From positions 93,417 through 157,416 of the forward strand of contig JAHBNG010000020.1 of NCBI GenBank assembly GCA_019217005.1: a stretch of DNA of 64,000 bases, given 5' to 3'. Below, in pieces: positions 45,295 through 53,284 of this stretch (its first letter is position 1; every line of letters begins with the position of its first letter). The stretch comes from Chloroflexi bacterium TSY. GTDB lineage: Bacteria; Chloroflexota; Anaerolineae; Caldilineales; Caldilineaceae. Made by a program: the position numbers and the translations under genes. The notes under the pieces were generated by a model. That model had not been told where the DNA came from. It saw only the letters and a program-made list of their open reading frames with translations, and did no database searches.

Positions 45295-46641
45295 GTGAAA
45301 AACCATACATTGTCATTGCGCTTTGTTATTGTAGTGGGAGCATTGTCGTTTTTGCTGGCAGCTTGCCCGGCGACAGTACCAACCGAAGGGACGGCACCAG
45401 AAGAAAAGACGCAAGTCACCATGTGGGTGGGGACAACTGATTCCTCAACCTGCTTGATCGAGGTGGCTGTAGATTCATTTAATGCACAGAGTGACACAAT
45501 TGAAGTCACTGCCGAACAAAAAGCTGATGTCAACGATGCCGTACGACCTGCATTGGCGGCAGGTGCTGGGCCGGATCTGATTCCGACCAACGGGCCGGCG
45601 TTTGTTGCTGAGTTGGCGCTAGCGGGCCAAGTTGTACCAATGGATGATTTTGTTGATGATTTTGGCTGGGATGAGCTCTTTGTACCTTGGGCCTTGAATA
45701 TGGGGCGCGTGGGCGGCAAACTCTACAGTCTACCCCAAGAGCTGGAAACGATTGTTCTCTACTACAACAAAACGGTTTTTGAGGAAAATGGGTGGGAACC
45801 ACCCACAACGATGGATGAACTGGTAGAATTGGCAGATACCATTGCCGAAGCTGGTCTGATTCCATTTGCAGGTCAAGCTGGGCAGTGCCAAGCCTGCAAT
45901 GAATGGTACTTTACAGAATTTATCAACAAGGTGGCGGGGCCAGATAAGACCTATCAAGCGCTCAAGGGTGAGGTCTCATGGACTGATCCAGATTTCGTTC
46001 TCGGCATCACGATCCTGAATGACATGATGCAAAAGGGGCACTGGATGGGCAGTGTCGAAAACTTCCTGGCGGCAGATTTCACGCAGTTCATCACCGACTT
46101 TGCCACGGGTAAAGCCGTGATGAACATGGAGGGAACTTGGTTCTATGGCCGCGAAGCCCAATATTTTGGCGACGAAACAGATCACGGGAACGAGTGGGAT
46201 TGGGTACCCATGCCATCTTCGACAGGCGAGACAATCTACAGCATTGGTTTAGGTGGGACTCAATCGATCAACAAAAATTCAGCAAATCCAGAGGCCGCTG
46301 CCGAATTTCTCACCTACTACTTCTCACCGGAAATACAAGCGAAACTCTATTCAGAATGTCGACGGGCACCTGCACCGATCCGGATTGATACTTCTCAACT
46401 GGAAGGCATTGACGAGCGTATGGCGGCTATCTTCGCCGACATGGCCGTTGCGTCTGATGAAGGTCGCTATGGATACACAGCCTGGACCTTCTGGCCACCA
46501 AAGACCGATACCTATCTTTATGAAGAGATCGAGAAGGTGTGGGTTGGTGATATGACACCAGAAGAGTATCTGATCGAACTCGACAAGATTTTCCAAGAGG
46601 AGTTAGAAGCAGGTGAGACGCTGGAGATTCCGGATCGGTAG
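45295..46641 (+). CDS. Sugar ABC transporter substrate-binding lipoprotein (SBP family 1)
   Basis: A 448-residue binding protein. The start is GTG behind a very strong GAGGAGGAAAG. The signal ends LSFLLAAC (lipobox). The mature part has the family-1 plan: VTMWVGTTD, GAGPDLIPTNGPAFVAELALAG (ligand-binding loop), YSLPQELETIVLYYNKTVFEENGWEP and FLTYYFSPEIQAKL. It binds an oligosaccharide or related solute. The two permease genes follow at 46743 and 47689, and a Gfo/Idh oxidoreductase lies beyond. The ligand is unknown. Confidence 0.9.
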   Translation: MKNHTLSLRFVIVVGALSFLLAACPATVPTEGTAPEEKTQVTMWVGTTDSSTCLIEVAVDSFNAQSDTIEVTAEQKADVNDAVRPALAAGAGPDLIPTNGPAFVAELALAGQVVPMDDFVDDFGWDELFVPWALNMGRVGGKLYSLPQELETIVLYYNKTVFEENGWEPPTTMDELVELADTIAEAGLIPFAGQAGQCQACNEWYFTEFINKVAGPDKTYQALKGEVSWTDPDFVLGITILNDMMQKGHWMGSVENFLAADFTQFITDFATGKAVMNMEGTWFYGREAQYFGDETDHGNEWDWVPMPSSTGETIYSIGLGGTQSINKNSANPEAAAEFLTYYFSPEIQAKLYSECRRAPAPIRIDTSQLEGIDERMAAIFADMAVASDEGRYGYTAWTFWPPKTDTYLYEEIEKVWVGDMTPEEYLIELDKIFQEELEAGETLEIPDR

Positions 46642-46742
46642 AGATGACGAGATGGCAAGGTGAAAGAGTAAAGAGGTCAGTTGAATTGACCTTTGTTCTT
46701 TCACCCGTTTACTGATACGCTTCGAGCGAAAGGATATTTGCC

Positions 46743-47687
46743 TTGGCATCAACTAGTACGCCCGCTGTCAGCGATATCACTGTAACACAACAACGCAGTT
46801 CAACCTGGCGTGGCAATCAATTTCGCAAAAAAATTCTTCCCTGGCTTTTCATCGCACCAATCACCTTGTTGCATCTGATTGTTGTCGTGGGACCATCTCT
46901 TTCTGGTGTCTACTATTCGTTAACAGAGTGGTCGGGTTACGGTGCAGCTGAATTTGTGGGATTGGCGAATTTCCGTGAACTCTTTTTTGAGGATCGCAAT
47001 TTCCGCATCGCCTTTCGACACAACATTTGGTGGCTGCTTTTCTTTGTCACCGTCCCCTTCATCATGGCGCTGATCGTTGCCGCAATGTTGGCGCGTGTCA
47101 AACGGGGGGCAATGGTTCTACGCACGGCATACTTTGTTCCCTATATTTTGCCAAGCGTGGTTGCAGCCTTTATCTGGCGAATGCTCTACAATCCAACTTT
47201 GGGGTTTGGTGCACAACTGGCCAAATGGGGCATCCCGGGACTGGATCATGCCTATTTAGGTGATAAGAATACAGCTTTGGGTGCCATCATGTTTGCCGAC
47301 AACTGGCACTGGTGGGGATTTCTCATGATTCTGTTTCTCACCGCCATGCAAAATATTCCCGCCGATCTCTACGATGCAGCCAAGATCGATGGTGCCAATC
47401 GCCGCCAAGAGTTCCGCCACGTTACCCTACCCGGTATTCGTCCAACCATCTTTTTTATGGTGATGATGACGGCCATTTGGTCTTTCCTTGGCTTTGATTA
47501 TGTATGGATTCTCACAGAAGGTGGACCGGCTGGTGGCTCAGAATTGGTGGCAACGCATCTATATAAGCAAGCATTCCGGCGCTTTGAAGCTGGCTATGCA
47601 GCCGCGATTGGGATTACCATCAGCGCAATTGCAGGACTAATTGCAACATTTTTCGCCATTATGCGCCAGCGAGGGTGGGAGACGTAA
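46743..47687 (+). CDS. Sugar ABC transporter permease, MalF/UgpA type
   Basis: About 314 residues. The start is a TTG behind AAGGATATTTG, the only in-frame start with a plausible ribosome site. Tracts include LPWLFIAPITLLHLIVVVGP, NFRIAFRHNIWWLLFFVTVP, AYFVPYILPSVVAAFIWRML and the EAA loop LYDAAKIDGANRRQEFRHVT-like region, which docks the ATPase. It works with the downstream MalG-like permease and the binding protein upstream. The ATPase gene is absent from the window. Confidence 0.9.
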   Translation: MASTSTPAVSDITVTQQRSSTWRGNQFRKKILPWLFIAPITLLHLIVVVGPSLSGVYYSLTEWSGYGAAEFVGLANFRELFFEDRNFRIAFRHNIWWLLFFVTVPFIMALIVAAMLARVKRGAMVLRTAYFVPYILPSVVAAFIWRMLYNPTLGFGAQLAKWGIPGLDHAYLGDKNTALGAIMFADNWHWWGFLMILFLTAMQNIPADLYDAAKIDGANRRQEFRHVTLPGIRPTIFFMVMMTAIWSFLGFDYVWILTEGGPAGGSELVATHLYKQAFRRFEAGYAAAIGITISAIAGLIATFFAIMRQRGWET

Positions 47688-47688
47688 T

Positions 47689-48520
47689 ATGCAAAAAAGA
47701 GATAGCGGTAACTCGCCCATCAACTACGTAGTCCTCATTGTGCTCATGCTCTTTTCTCTTGGTCCAATGGCAGTCTTGCTCTTTAATTCGGTCAAAAGCA
47801 ACCTGGAAATGGGAGAGAATCCGTTGGGGTTCCCGTCCACATTTCATTGGCAGAATTTTACTGATGCATGGGTACAAGGCGGATTTGGAACAACGATGAC
47901 AAACAGCTTGATCTTTGTCGTCGGGACAGTACTGGGCGTTCTACTGTTGGGCGGAATGGCAGCTTACAGTTTGGCACGACTCGAACCGCCAGGTGGTGCA
48001 TGGTATATGGTCTATATGTTGACGCTCTCGACCCTGCCTTTCTGGCTTTATGTAATTCCGCTCTTTATCCTCTGGCGCAACCTGGGTCTGCTCAACAGCC
48101 GGATTGGCCTCATGCTCATTTATATTGCGCTCAATTCGCCCTTCTCGATCTTCTTGTTACGCCCATTTCTGGTTGGTCTCCCGCGCGATTTTGAAGACGC
48201 AGCCCGTGTAGATGGTGCCAATGAATGGCAAGTAATGTCCAAAGTTGTGCTTCCCCTGATGTGGCCTGGTTTTCTAACCGTTGGTCTGGTCGTTGCACTA
48301 TCTATTTGGGGCGAATTTCAAGTAGCTCTTATATTTTCTACAAGATGATGCGCTGCTTCCAGTGACAACGAGTTATTACCATTTCCAACAGCGTTTCGGC
48401 CAAAACTGGGCCTTGACGAGTGCAGGTGCAGTGATGATGATCATGCCCGTCCTTATCATCTTCTTGGCATTACAGAGACATTTCGTAGAGGGGTTGACCC
48501 AAGGCGGTCTGAAGTTATAG
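47689..48520 (+). pseudogene. Sugar ABC transporter permease, MalG type, with one-base frameshift
   Basis: The frame opens well from 47689 (one base after the previous stop) and includes FSLGPMAVLLFNSVKSNLEM, AYSLARLEPPGGAWYMVYML and the EAA loop DFEDAARVDGANEWQVMSKV. At about 48333-48340 (GCTCTTATATTTTCTACA) one extra base moves the frame, which then stops at 48348. In the other frame the protein continues FLQDDALLPVTTSYYHFQQR, ..., HFVEGLTQGGLKL and stops at 48518-48520, the usual end of this family. The T4 run suggests a slip or a sequencing error. If real, the last membrane helix is lost and the importer cannot work. Confidence 0.85.
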
Positions 48521-48522
48521 AC

Positions 48523-48598
48523 AGTCTGCCCCAAAGTGTGACACGAGGACCGCCTAGTCAGAAAATCTGCTCCATTTACACACTTCGTGGGATACACT
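48523..48598. repeat. Miniature inverted-repeat element family E, copy 3 (diverged)
   Basis: CAAAGTGTGACACGAGG at the left and TCCATTTACACACTTCGTGG at the right are the matching but degraded ends. It starts two bases after the stop of the permease gene. Confidence 0.7.
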
Positions 48599-48616
48599 CA
48601 GTTATTAACAGATTCA

Positions 48617-49933
48617 ATGAACGTCCAGATTGATTGGCACGTAGGTGAAGAAACCTATCCCAATGAAGCGTCTGCTGTGCAACAGACACTGCCTCAACAG
48701 CGTGCAGGTCATCATAGGCTGAATGAAACTTGGGTCGTGCGCCAAGTAGTGCGAAGCTTGATGCTGATCACAAGTCTTATCGTAGCCGTTGCTAGCACTG
48801 CCCCTACTCAGACACAAGAATCTCGATTTGCTGAACAGCGCATCCTGCACGAGATTCGTCTTTTAGAATGGCAGTTAACTGAATCATCGTCAAGTGATCG
48901 AGCTGAGTATGGCGATAGCAACTCTGCACAAAACAGAGCAGCCCGCCATGATGATTGGCTCGTCGGACAGCAAGATCAGTCTTCGACCTTTCAAGCGTCC
49001 AATGGTCAGATTATAGATTTAAGCCCTATTAATGACTACACGAAACAAAATCATGTTATCGCAACAGTCCAAGTCGCAGAAGTTGATGATTCTATCCTGT
49101 CACACGGCACCTATTACGAAAAGCGCATCTACCGCAATACGACAGAAGGGTGGAAGCGCATTACACTCACGGCAGAGATGATGGGTCCAAAGCAGGTGTT
49201 CGCAACTAATCACTTGCGTTTCGAGTTCTATGCGCTGAACGAAAAAATCGTCCGCACGGTTGCAGATCAGTTAGAGGCTATTTACGTTGACCTGCGTACA
49301 ATTTTAGATCTCCCCACTTCTACGAACCATGAAAAAATGCGCATTTCCATTGTCCTGGATGATATGACAGGACTTGTTGCAGTTGGCAATCAGCATGAAG
49401 TTACATCACCAATGGTTGCACGAGTGCCTGAGGGATTTACGGATGAGACGTTCTTGTCTCAGCGTATTGTTGAGCGAATGACCTACACTGCTGTTCGGGA
49501 GGCAGCTTCGTTGACAGGAAAGCCGTATCAATATCGATGGGAACGGTTGGCCTGGGCACTTGACGGTTGGTTACAGCACGATCTGCTGGGGGGCCGTTCT
49601 CTGTGGCATCATGAAGCTGCGCGGCGATTCAATCCCACCGTGCAAGTCGGGTTGCCCGCCCGCCTGAATGACATTGTCGATCTGGAGCTTCACGAATGGC
49701 CTGACCGAGCCGAGATGATGAAACAATACATGGTCGCCGAATCGGTCATTTCGTATGGTGTCAAGGAATTTGGTCGCAACCGGCTCTCTTTGCTTCCACA
49801 CAGCTTTGGTCTCCATAGCTCATGGACCAGCTTCATCCCGGCTGTTTTTGATGTGTCAGTTGAGGAATTCGAAACAGGATGGAACCAATATCTGCTTCAA
49901 CTAGATGATTGGAGAGTCACGGCAGGTGATTAG
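48617..49933 (+). CDS. Single-pass membrane protein with degenerate peptidase-MA-like domain (paralogue)
   Basis: About 438 residues: a hydrophobic segment near residues 43-62 (SLMLITSLIVAVASTAPTQT), an extracytoplasmic region, and a C-terminal gluzincin-like domain. The closing tract VFDVSVEEFETGWNQYLLQL matches that of the protein at 11790-13067. The zinc-binding HExxH is not present; the equivalent helix reads QRIVERMTYTAVREA, so catalysis is doubtful. The start at 48617 lies after the family E element; a longer reading from 48587 would be coded by the element. No good ribosome site is seen. It follows the sugar importer on the same strand. Confidence 0.65.
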   Translation: MNVQIDWHVGEETYPNEASAVQQTLPQQRAGHHRLNETWVVRQVVRSLMLITSLIVAVASTAPTQTQESRFAEQRILHEIRLLEWQLTESSSSDRAEYGDSNSAQNRAARHDDWLVGQQDQSSTFQASNGQIIDLSPINDYTKQNHVIATVQVAEVDDSILSHGTYYEKRIYRNTTEGWKRITLTAEMMGPKQVFATNHLRFEFYALNEKIVRTVADQLEAIYVDLRTILDLPTSTNHEKMRISIVLDDMTGLVAVGNQHEVTSPMVARVPEGFTDETFLSQRIVERMTYTAVREAASLTGKPYQYRWERLAWALDGWLQHDLLGGRSLWHHEAARRFNPTVQVGLPARLNDIVDLELHEWPDRAEMMKQYMVAESVISYGVKEFGRNRLSLLPHSFGLHSSWTSFIPAVFDVSVEEFETGWNQYLLQLDDWRVTAGD

Positions 49934-49967
49934 CTTATCGCTATCCAAAACAAAAGAAGGAACCAAA

Positions 49968-51056
49968 ATGAACCCCATTAAAATGGGCGTGATCGGTTGT
50001 GGTGCCATTGCACAAGTCCATCATATGCCCAATCTATTTGAGTTGCAGGAACTTTTCGAAGTCACATGTGTTTGTGATGTGTCGGCTGGCGCAGCACAAT
50101 ATGTAGCCAATCGATTCAACGTACCACAACACGTCACCGATTATCGTGACCTGTTGGCATCTGATGTAGAGGCAGTCATTCTGTGCCAATCCGATCCCAA
50201 AACAAAGATTGCCATCGATTCTTTTGAGGCTGGCAAACATGTTTTCGTCGAAAAACCAGTCTGCTTCTCACTCGAAGATATGGATGCAATGATTGACGCC
50301 AATAAACAAGCTAGCACAGTGGGTCAAGCTGGTTACATGAAAGTTTACGACCCTGGCTATGAATACGCGCTGCGCGAAGTAAAAAGTATGGAGAACATTG
50401 GATTTGTTCAAGTCAACCATTTGCATCCAAACAATGCACTTCACGTTGCCCAGTTCAAGGTGGAAAGCTTTGATGATATTCCAACAGAGGCGGGGATCGA
50501 GCGAAACGCAGAACGTAAACGAACAGTGCGCCAAGCCATCGGCGATGCCCCCCCCCATGTGGAACGCGCGTTCTTCGGTCTCTCTGGTAGCATGATTCAC
50601 GATCTCTATACAATGCGTCACGCATTGGGAGAACCCGTTCGTATCGTCAGCACGGACATTTGGCGAGAGGGGCGCGCTTGGTCTACCACATTAGAATATG
50701 CAGCGGGTTTCCGCGCCATTGCCACGTGGATCGATCTGCCTGAACTGTGGGATTTTAAGGAGACGTTGGAGATCTACGGGGATACAAAACGAGTGATCGT
50801 CTCTTATCCAACAGGCTTTTCGCGTGGGATACTATCGGAGGTAACCGTCCAAGGCATTGATGAAAACAAGACCACCTATTGTCATCAGCCTCACATCGAC
50901 TGGGAGAGTGCCTTTGTGCGCGAACTGCGCCACATGCATGATTGCATTGTCAACGGAACAGCCAATCGCACCCCGCTAGAGGATGCACGACTGGATATTG
51001 CACTCATTCTTGACATCATCAAAGCATATCAGACACAAAAACCAATCGAACGATGA
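49968..51056 (+). CDS. Gfo/Idh/MocA-family oxidoreductase
   Basis: A 362-residue NAD(P)-dependent oxidoreductase. MGVIGCGAIAQVHHMPNL is the Rossmann fold with G-C-G-A-I-A, HVFVEKPVCFSLEDMDAMID is the conserved EKP tract, and GGSMIHDLYTMRHALGEP-like GSMIHDLYTMRH carries the catalytic-site region. These enzymes oxidise or isomerise sugars, inositols or their derivatives. AGAAGGAACC precedes the ATG. Its place next to a sugar importer and an SDR points to oxidation of an imported carbohydrate. Confidence 0.88.
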   Translation: MNPIKMGVIGCGAIAQVHHMPNLFELQELFEVTCVCDVSAGAAQYVANRFNVPQHVTDYRDLLASDVEAVILCQSDPKTKIAIDSFEAGKHVFVEKPVCFSLEDMDAMIDANKQASTVGQAGYMKVYDPGYEYALREVKSMENIGFVQVNHLHPNNALHVAQFKVESFDDIPTEAGIERNAERKRTVRQAIGDAPPHVERAFFGLSGSMIHDLYTMRHALGEPVRIVSTDIWREGRAWSTTLEYAAGFRAIATWIDLPELWDFKETLEIYGDTKRVIVSYPTGFSRGILSEVTVQGIDENKTTYCHQPHIDWESAFVRELRHMHDCIVNGTANRTPLEDARLDIALILDIIKAYQTQKPIER

Positions 51057-51069
51057 CCCTCTAGTAGAA

Positions 51070-51230
51070 CAAACAGCTTGTTTGTTCCAGGTCGTCAGCG
51101 AATAGAGGCTCTTGGAATGGGTGTGATCGGTTGTCGAATGGATGGTCGACGAATCTAAATCTGCTACTTGCTTGATATGGAGTAGACTGACCATGCGCAA
51201 ACAAGCTGTTTGCGCTACAGTTTGCAAGAT
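51070..51230. other. Two related hairpins and short imperfect repeats
   Basis: GAACAAACA/TGTTTGTTC (51067-51087) and GCGCAAACA/TGTTTGCGC (51195-51215) are 9-bp stems around GCT and AGC loops, and the flanking GGAGTAGACTGACCAT and GGGACAGACTGGCCAT tracts resemble each other. No gene is supported. They may be parts of a degraded miniature element or terminators without T-runs. Confidence 0.35.
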
Positions 51231-51314
51231 ATGGGACAGACTGGCCATCCAAATGTTACTTTGTCACCATGACGAGTATAGACAGGCTCTCTATAGACAG
51301 GAGTCTCTCAACAG

Positions 51315-51450
51315 CTATAGCCTTTCAGAAAAAGATTTTCTTGTGGTTGATGGCATTTCAGCTGGTCAGCTCGTCAGCTCTCTGGCCGACCGGCTGAAAT
51401 GCTGACAAGCTACTGTTTCGTGTGGAAAAGTATTACCTGAACATCTATAG
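51315..51450. repeat. Hairpin element family D, copy 2 (complete, 136 bp)
   Basis: It runs from CTATAGCCTTTCAG to CTGAACATCTATAG. The ends are inverted imperfect copies, and the centre is the stem GCATTTCAGCTGG...CCGGCTGAAATGC. It matches 18875-19008. Confidence 0.75.
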
Positions 51451-51486
51451 TTATGCCAATTTAGGACTTCGACGGACAAAGGACTA

Positions 51487-52245
51487 ATGGTCATGGCAAA
51501 TCGAGTACTTGAATCTGAATACGACAAGGTGGGTGACTTCTACTACGAGTTCGTGCATCGGAGGGATCCCACCAAACACCCAACTGTGGAAGCGATTCTC
51601 TCGATGATTGGGGACCCAACGGGGATCAGATTCTGCGACTTGGCTTGTGGTGATGGCTTCTTCTCCAGGCTTCTGGCAGCCCGAGGTGCTCAGGTCACAG
51701 GCATTGACGTATCGGAGAATCTGCTCAGGCACGCCCAGCGGCAAGCCGCAGGATTACCGATTACATACCTCCGCGATGATGCGCAGGAGCTGACGTCTGT
51801 CGCAGACGGGTCATTCGACGTAGTCATATGCAATATGGCTCTGATGGACATTGCGGATCTTACCGCTACGTGCCGTACCGCCCACCGTATCCTCTGCGAA
51901 AAGGGGATGTTCTTGTTTAGCATTCTACATCCTTGTTTTGAGACACCTTTTAACGCCAAGAATCCCTCAACTGAGCAAGACGAAGATGGTAACTTCATTG
52001 CGAAGCGAGTCACGCGATACAGTCAGGAAGGGAAGTGGTTCTCAGACGGCAGTGGCATGTGTGGCACACTTGGTTCTGTTCATCGGAAGCTGTCCACATA
52101 CGTCAACACGCTGATTCGCGCAGGTTTTACGATTCAAGAGTTCGCCGAGCCGCTACTGCCACCTGGAGATTATCAGATATTCGATGAGCAGTGGCAGAGC
52201 ACAGTCCCAAGATTCTTGGTTGCGAAGACGGCGAAGGCTGCATGA
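51487..52245 (+). CDS. Class I SAM-dependent methyltransferase
   Basis: A 252-residue methyltransferase of the Methyltransf_11/25 type. IRFCDLACGDGFFSRLLAAR is motif I (D-x-A-C-G-D-G), GAQVTGIDVSENLLRHAQRQ is the acidic end of strand 2, and GSFDVVICNMALMDIADL is motif IV. The C-terminal part (LHPCFETPF, SVHRKLSTYVNTLIRAGF) is the usual substrate-side cap. The substrate is unknown. It is an isolated gene between the Gfo/Idh and SDR genes, without a strong ribosome site. Confidence 0.85.
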   Translation: MVMANRVLESEYDKVGDFYYEFVHRRDPTKHPTVEAILSMIGDPTGIRFCDLACGDGFFSRLLAARGAQVTGIDVSENLLRHAQRQAAGLPITYLRDDAQELTSVADGSFDVVICNMALMDIADLTATCRTAHRILCEKGMFLFSILHPCFETPFNAKNPSTEQDEDGNFIAKRVTRYSQEGKWFSDGSGMCGTLGSVHRKLSTYVNTLIRAGFTIQEFAEPLLPPGDYQIFDEQWQSTVPRFLVAKTAKAA

Positions 52246-52353
52246 CAATTGAAGAATTCGATCATGAATAGCTAGCGATTGGCATAATTTTGGTCAAAAT
52301 CATCACTTTCTGTTCGAATGCCCTTTAGTCCAGTATGCAAAAAGGAACAAGCT

Positions 52354-53163
52354 ATGGAATTAGGATTGTCTGATCAAATCATTACTGTTGTAGGCGGTGC
52401 AAAAGGCATAGGGGCTGCCATTGCAGAAGAGTTTGCGCAGGAAGGTGGCCACATTGCCATTATTGACCTGGATCCTGGTGTACCAAGTGTGGCAGACCAG
52501 TTAGGAGAGAAGCATGGAGTACGCACGCTGGGCATTGTCGCAAACGTGACCGATTACAATGTGCTCTGTAAAGCAGCTGATCAGATTGAACGTGACTTGG
52601 GGCCGGTCGACCATCTCGTCTATGCAGCGGGGATCGGTTCGGGAAAGACGGGGTTTCCTTTTTGGAACGTCGAACCTCACGAATGGGGACGCATTTTGGA
52701 TGTTTGTTTGCAAGGTGCCGTCAATTCAACGCATGCCTTCTTGGAACCAATGTTGGAACGTCGTCGCGGGACGATCCTCTTCCTGGCATCAGTTGCAGGT
52801 CAAATTGGTTCTCAGACTGATCCGCCTTATAGCGCAGCCAAAGCGGCCCTGATCAACTTTATGCAATGTGCAGCCAAGGATATGGCACCATATGATATCC
52901 GCGTCAATGCCATCAACCCCGGTATGGTCGATACGGAATTGAGCCGTCGCATCCACGCGGGCAGCAATCTCAATCTGCCCGCGGATCAGCAAAAAACATA
53001 CGAGGAGTGGGCGTCCGAAAAGCAGGAACGCGTCATCCCACTGAAGCGTTGGCAGGAACCGGACGATATCGCTGCCATGGTCGTTTTTGTGGCATCCAAA
53101 CGGGGCAAAAATATTACCGGACAAGCGCTCAATGTAGACGGGGGCTTCGTCATGCACTCTTAG
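52354..53163 (+). CDS. Short-chain dehydrogenase/reductase
   Basis: A 269-residue SDR. VVGGAKGIGAAIAEEFAQEG is the NAD(P) site (T replaced by V in TGxxxGIG), LVYAAGIG the NAG-like motif, LASVAGQIG the serine, and YSAAKAALINFM the Tyr-xxx-Lys pair. The end AMVVFVASKRGKNITGQALN and VDGGFVMHS is typical of 3-oxoacyl-reductase-like or sugar dehydrogenases. The start at 52354 is supported by AAAAGGAAC. It may act with the Gfo/Idh enzyme. The substrate is unknown. Confidence 0.88.
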   Translation: MELGLSDQIITVVGGAKGIGAAIAEEFAQEGGHIAIIDLDPGVPSVADQLGEKHGVRTLGIVANVTDYNVLCKAADQIERDLGPVDHLVYAAGIGSGKTGFPFWNVEPHEWGRILDVCLQGAVNSTHAFLEPMLERRRGTILFLASVAGQIGSQTDPPYSAAKAALINFMQCAAKDMAPYDIRVNAINPGMVDTELSRRIHAGSNLNLPADQQKTYEEWASEKQERVIPLKRWQEPDDIAAMVVFVASKRGKNITGQALNVDGGFVMHS

Positions 53164-53168
53164 ATGAG

Positions 53169-53272
53169 CTTTTAGCAGTTAGCTATCAGCCGTCAGCATG
53201 TCATCCTCCGATTTCTGATAAGTGGGTCAGTTAAATGGATTTGCTAATGGCTAATAGCTGACGGCTAAAAAA
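53169..53272. terminator. Inverted-repeat region between convergent SDR and CotH genes
   Basis: TTTTAGC..GTTAGCTATCAGC-type sequence at the left pairs with GCTAATAGCTGACGGCTAAAA at the right. It probably ends both transcripts. Repeats rich in TATCAGC/TGACGGC are a frequent intergenic motif in bacterial genomes. Confidence 0.45.
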
Positions 53273-53284
53273 CCAATGAACTTC

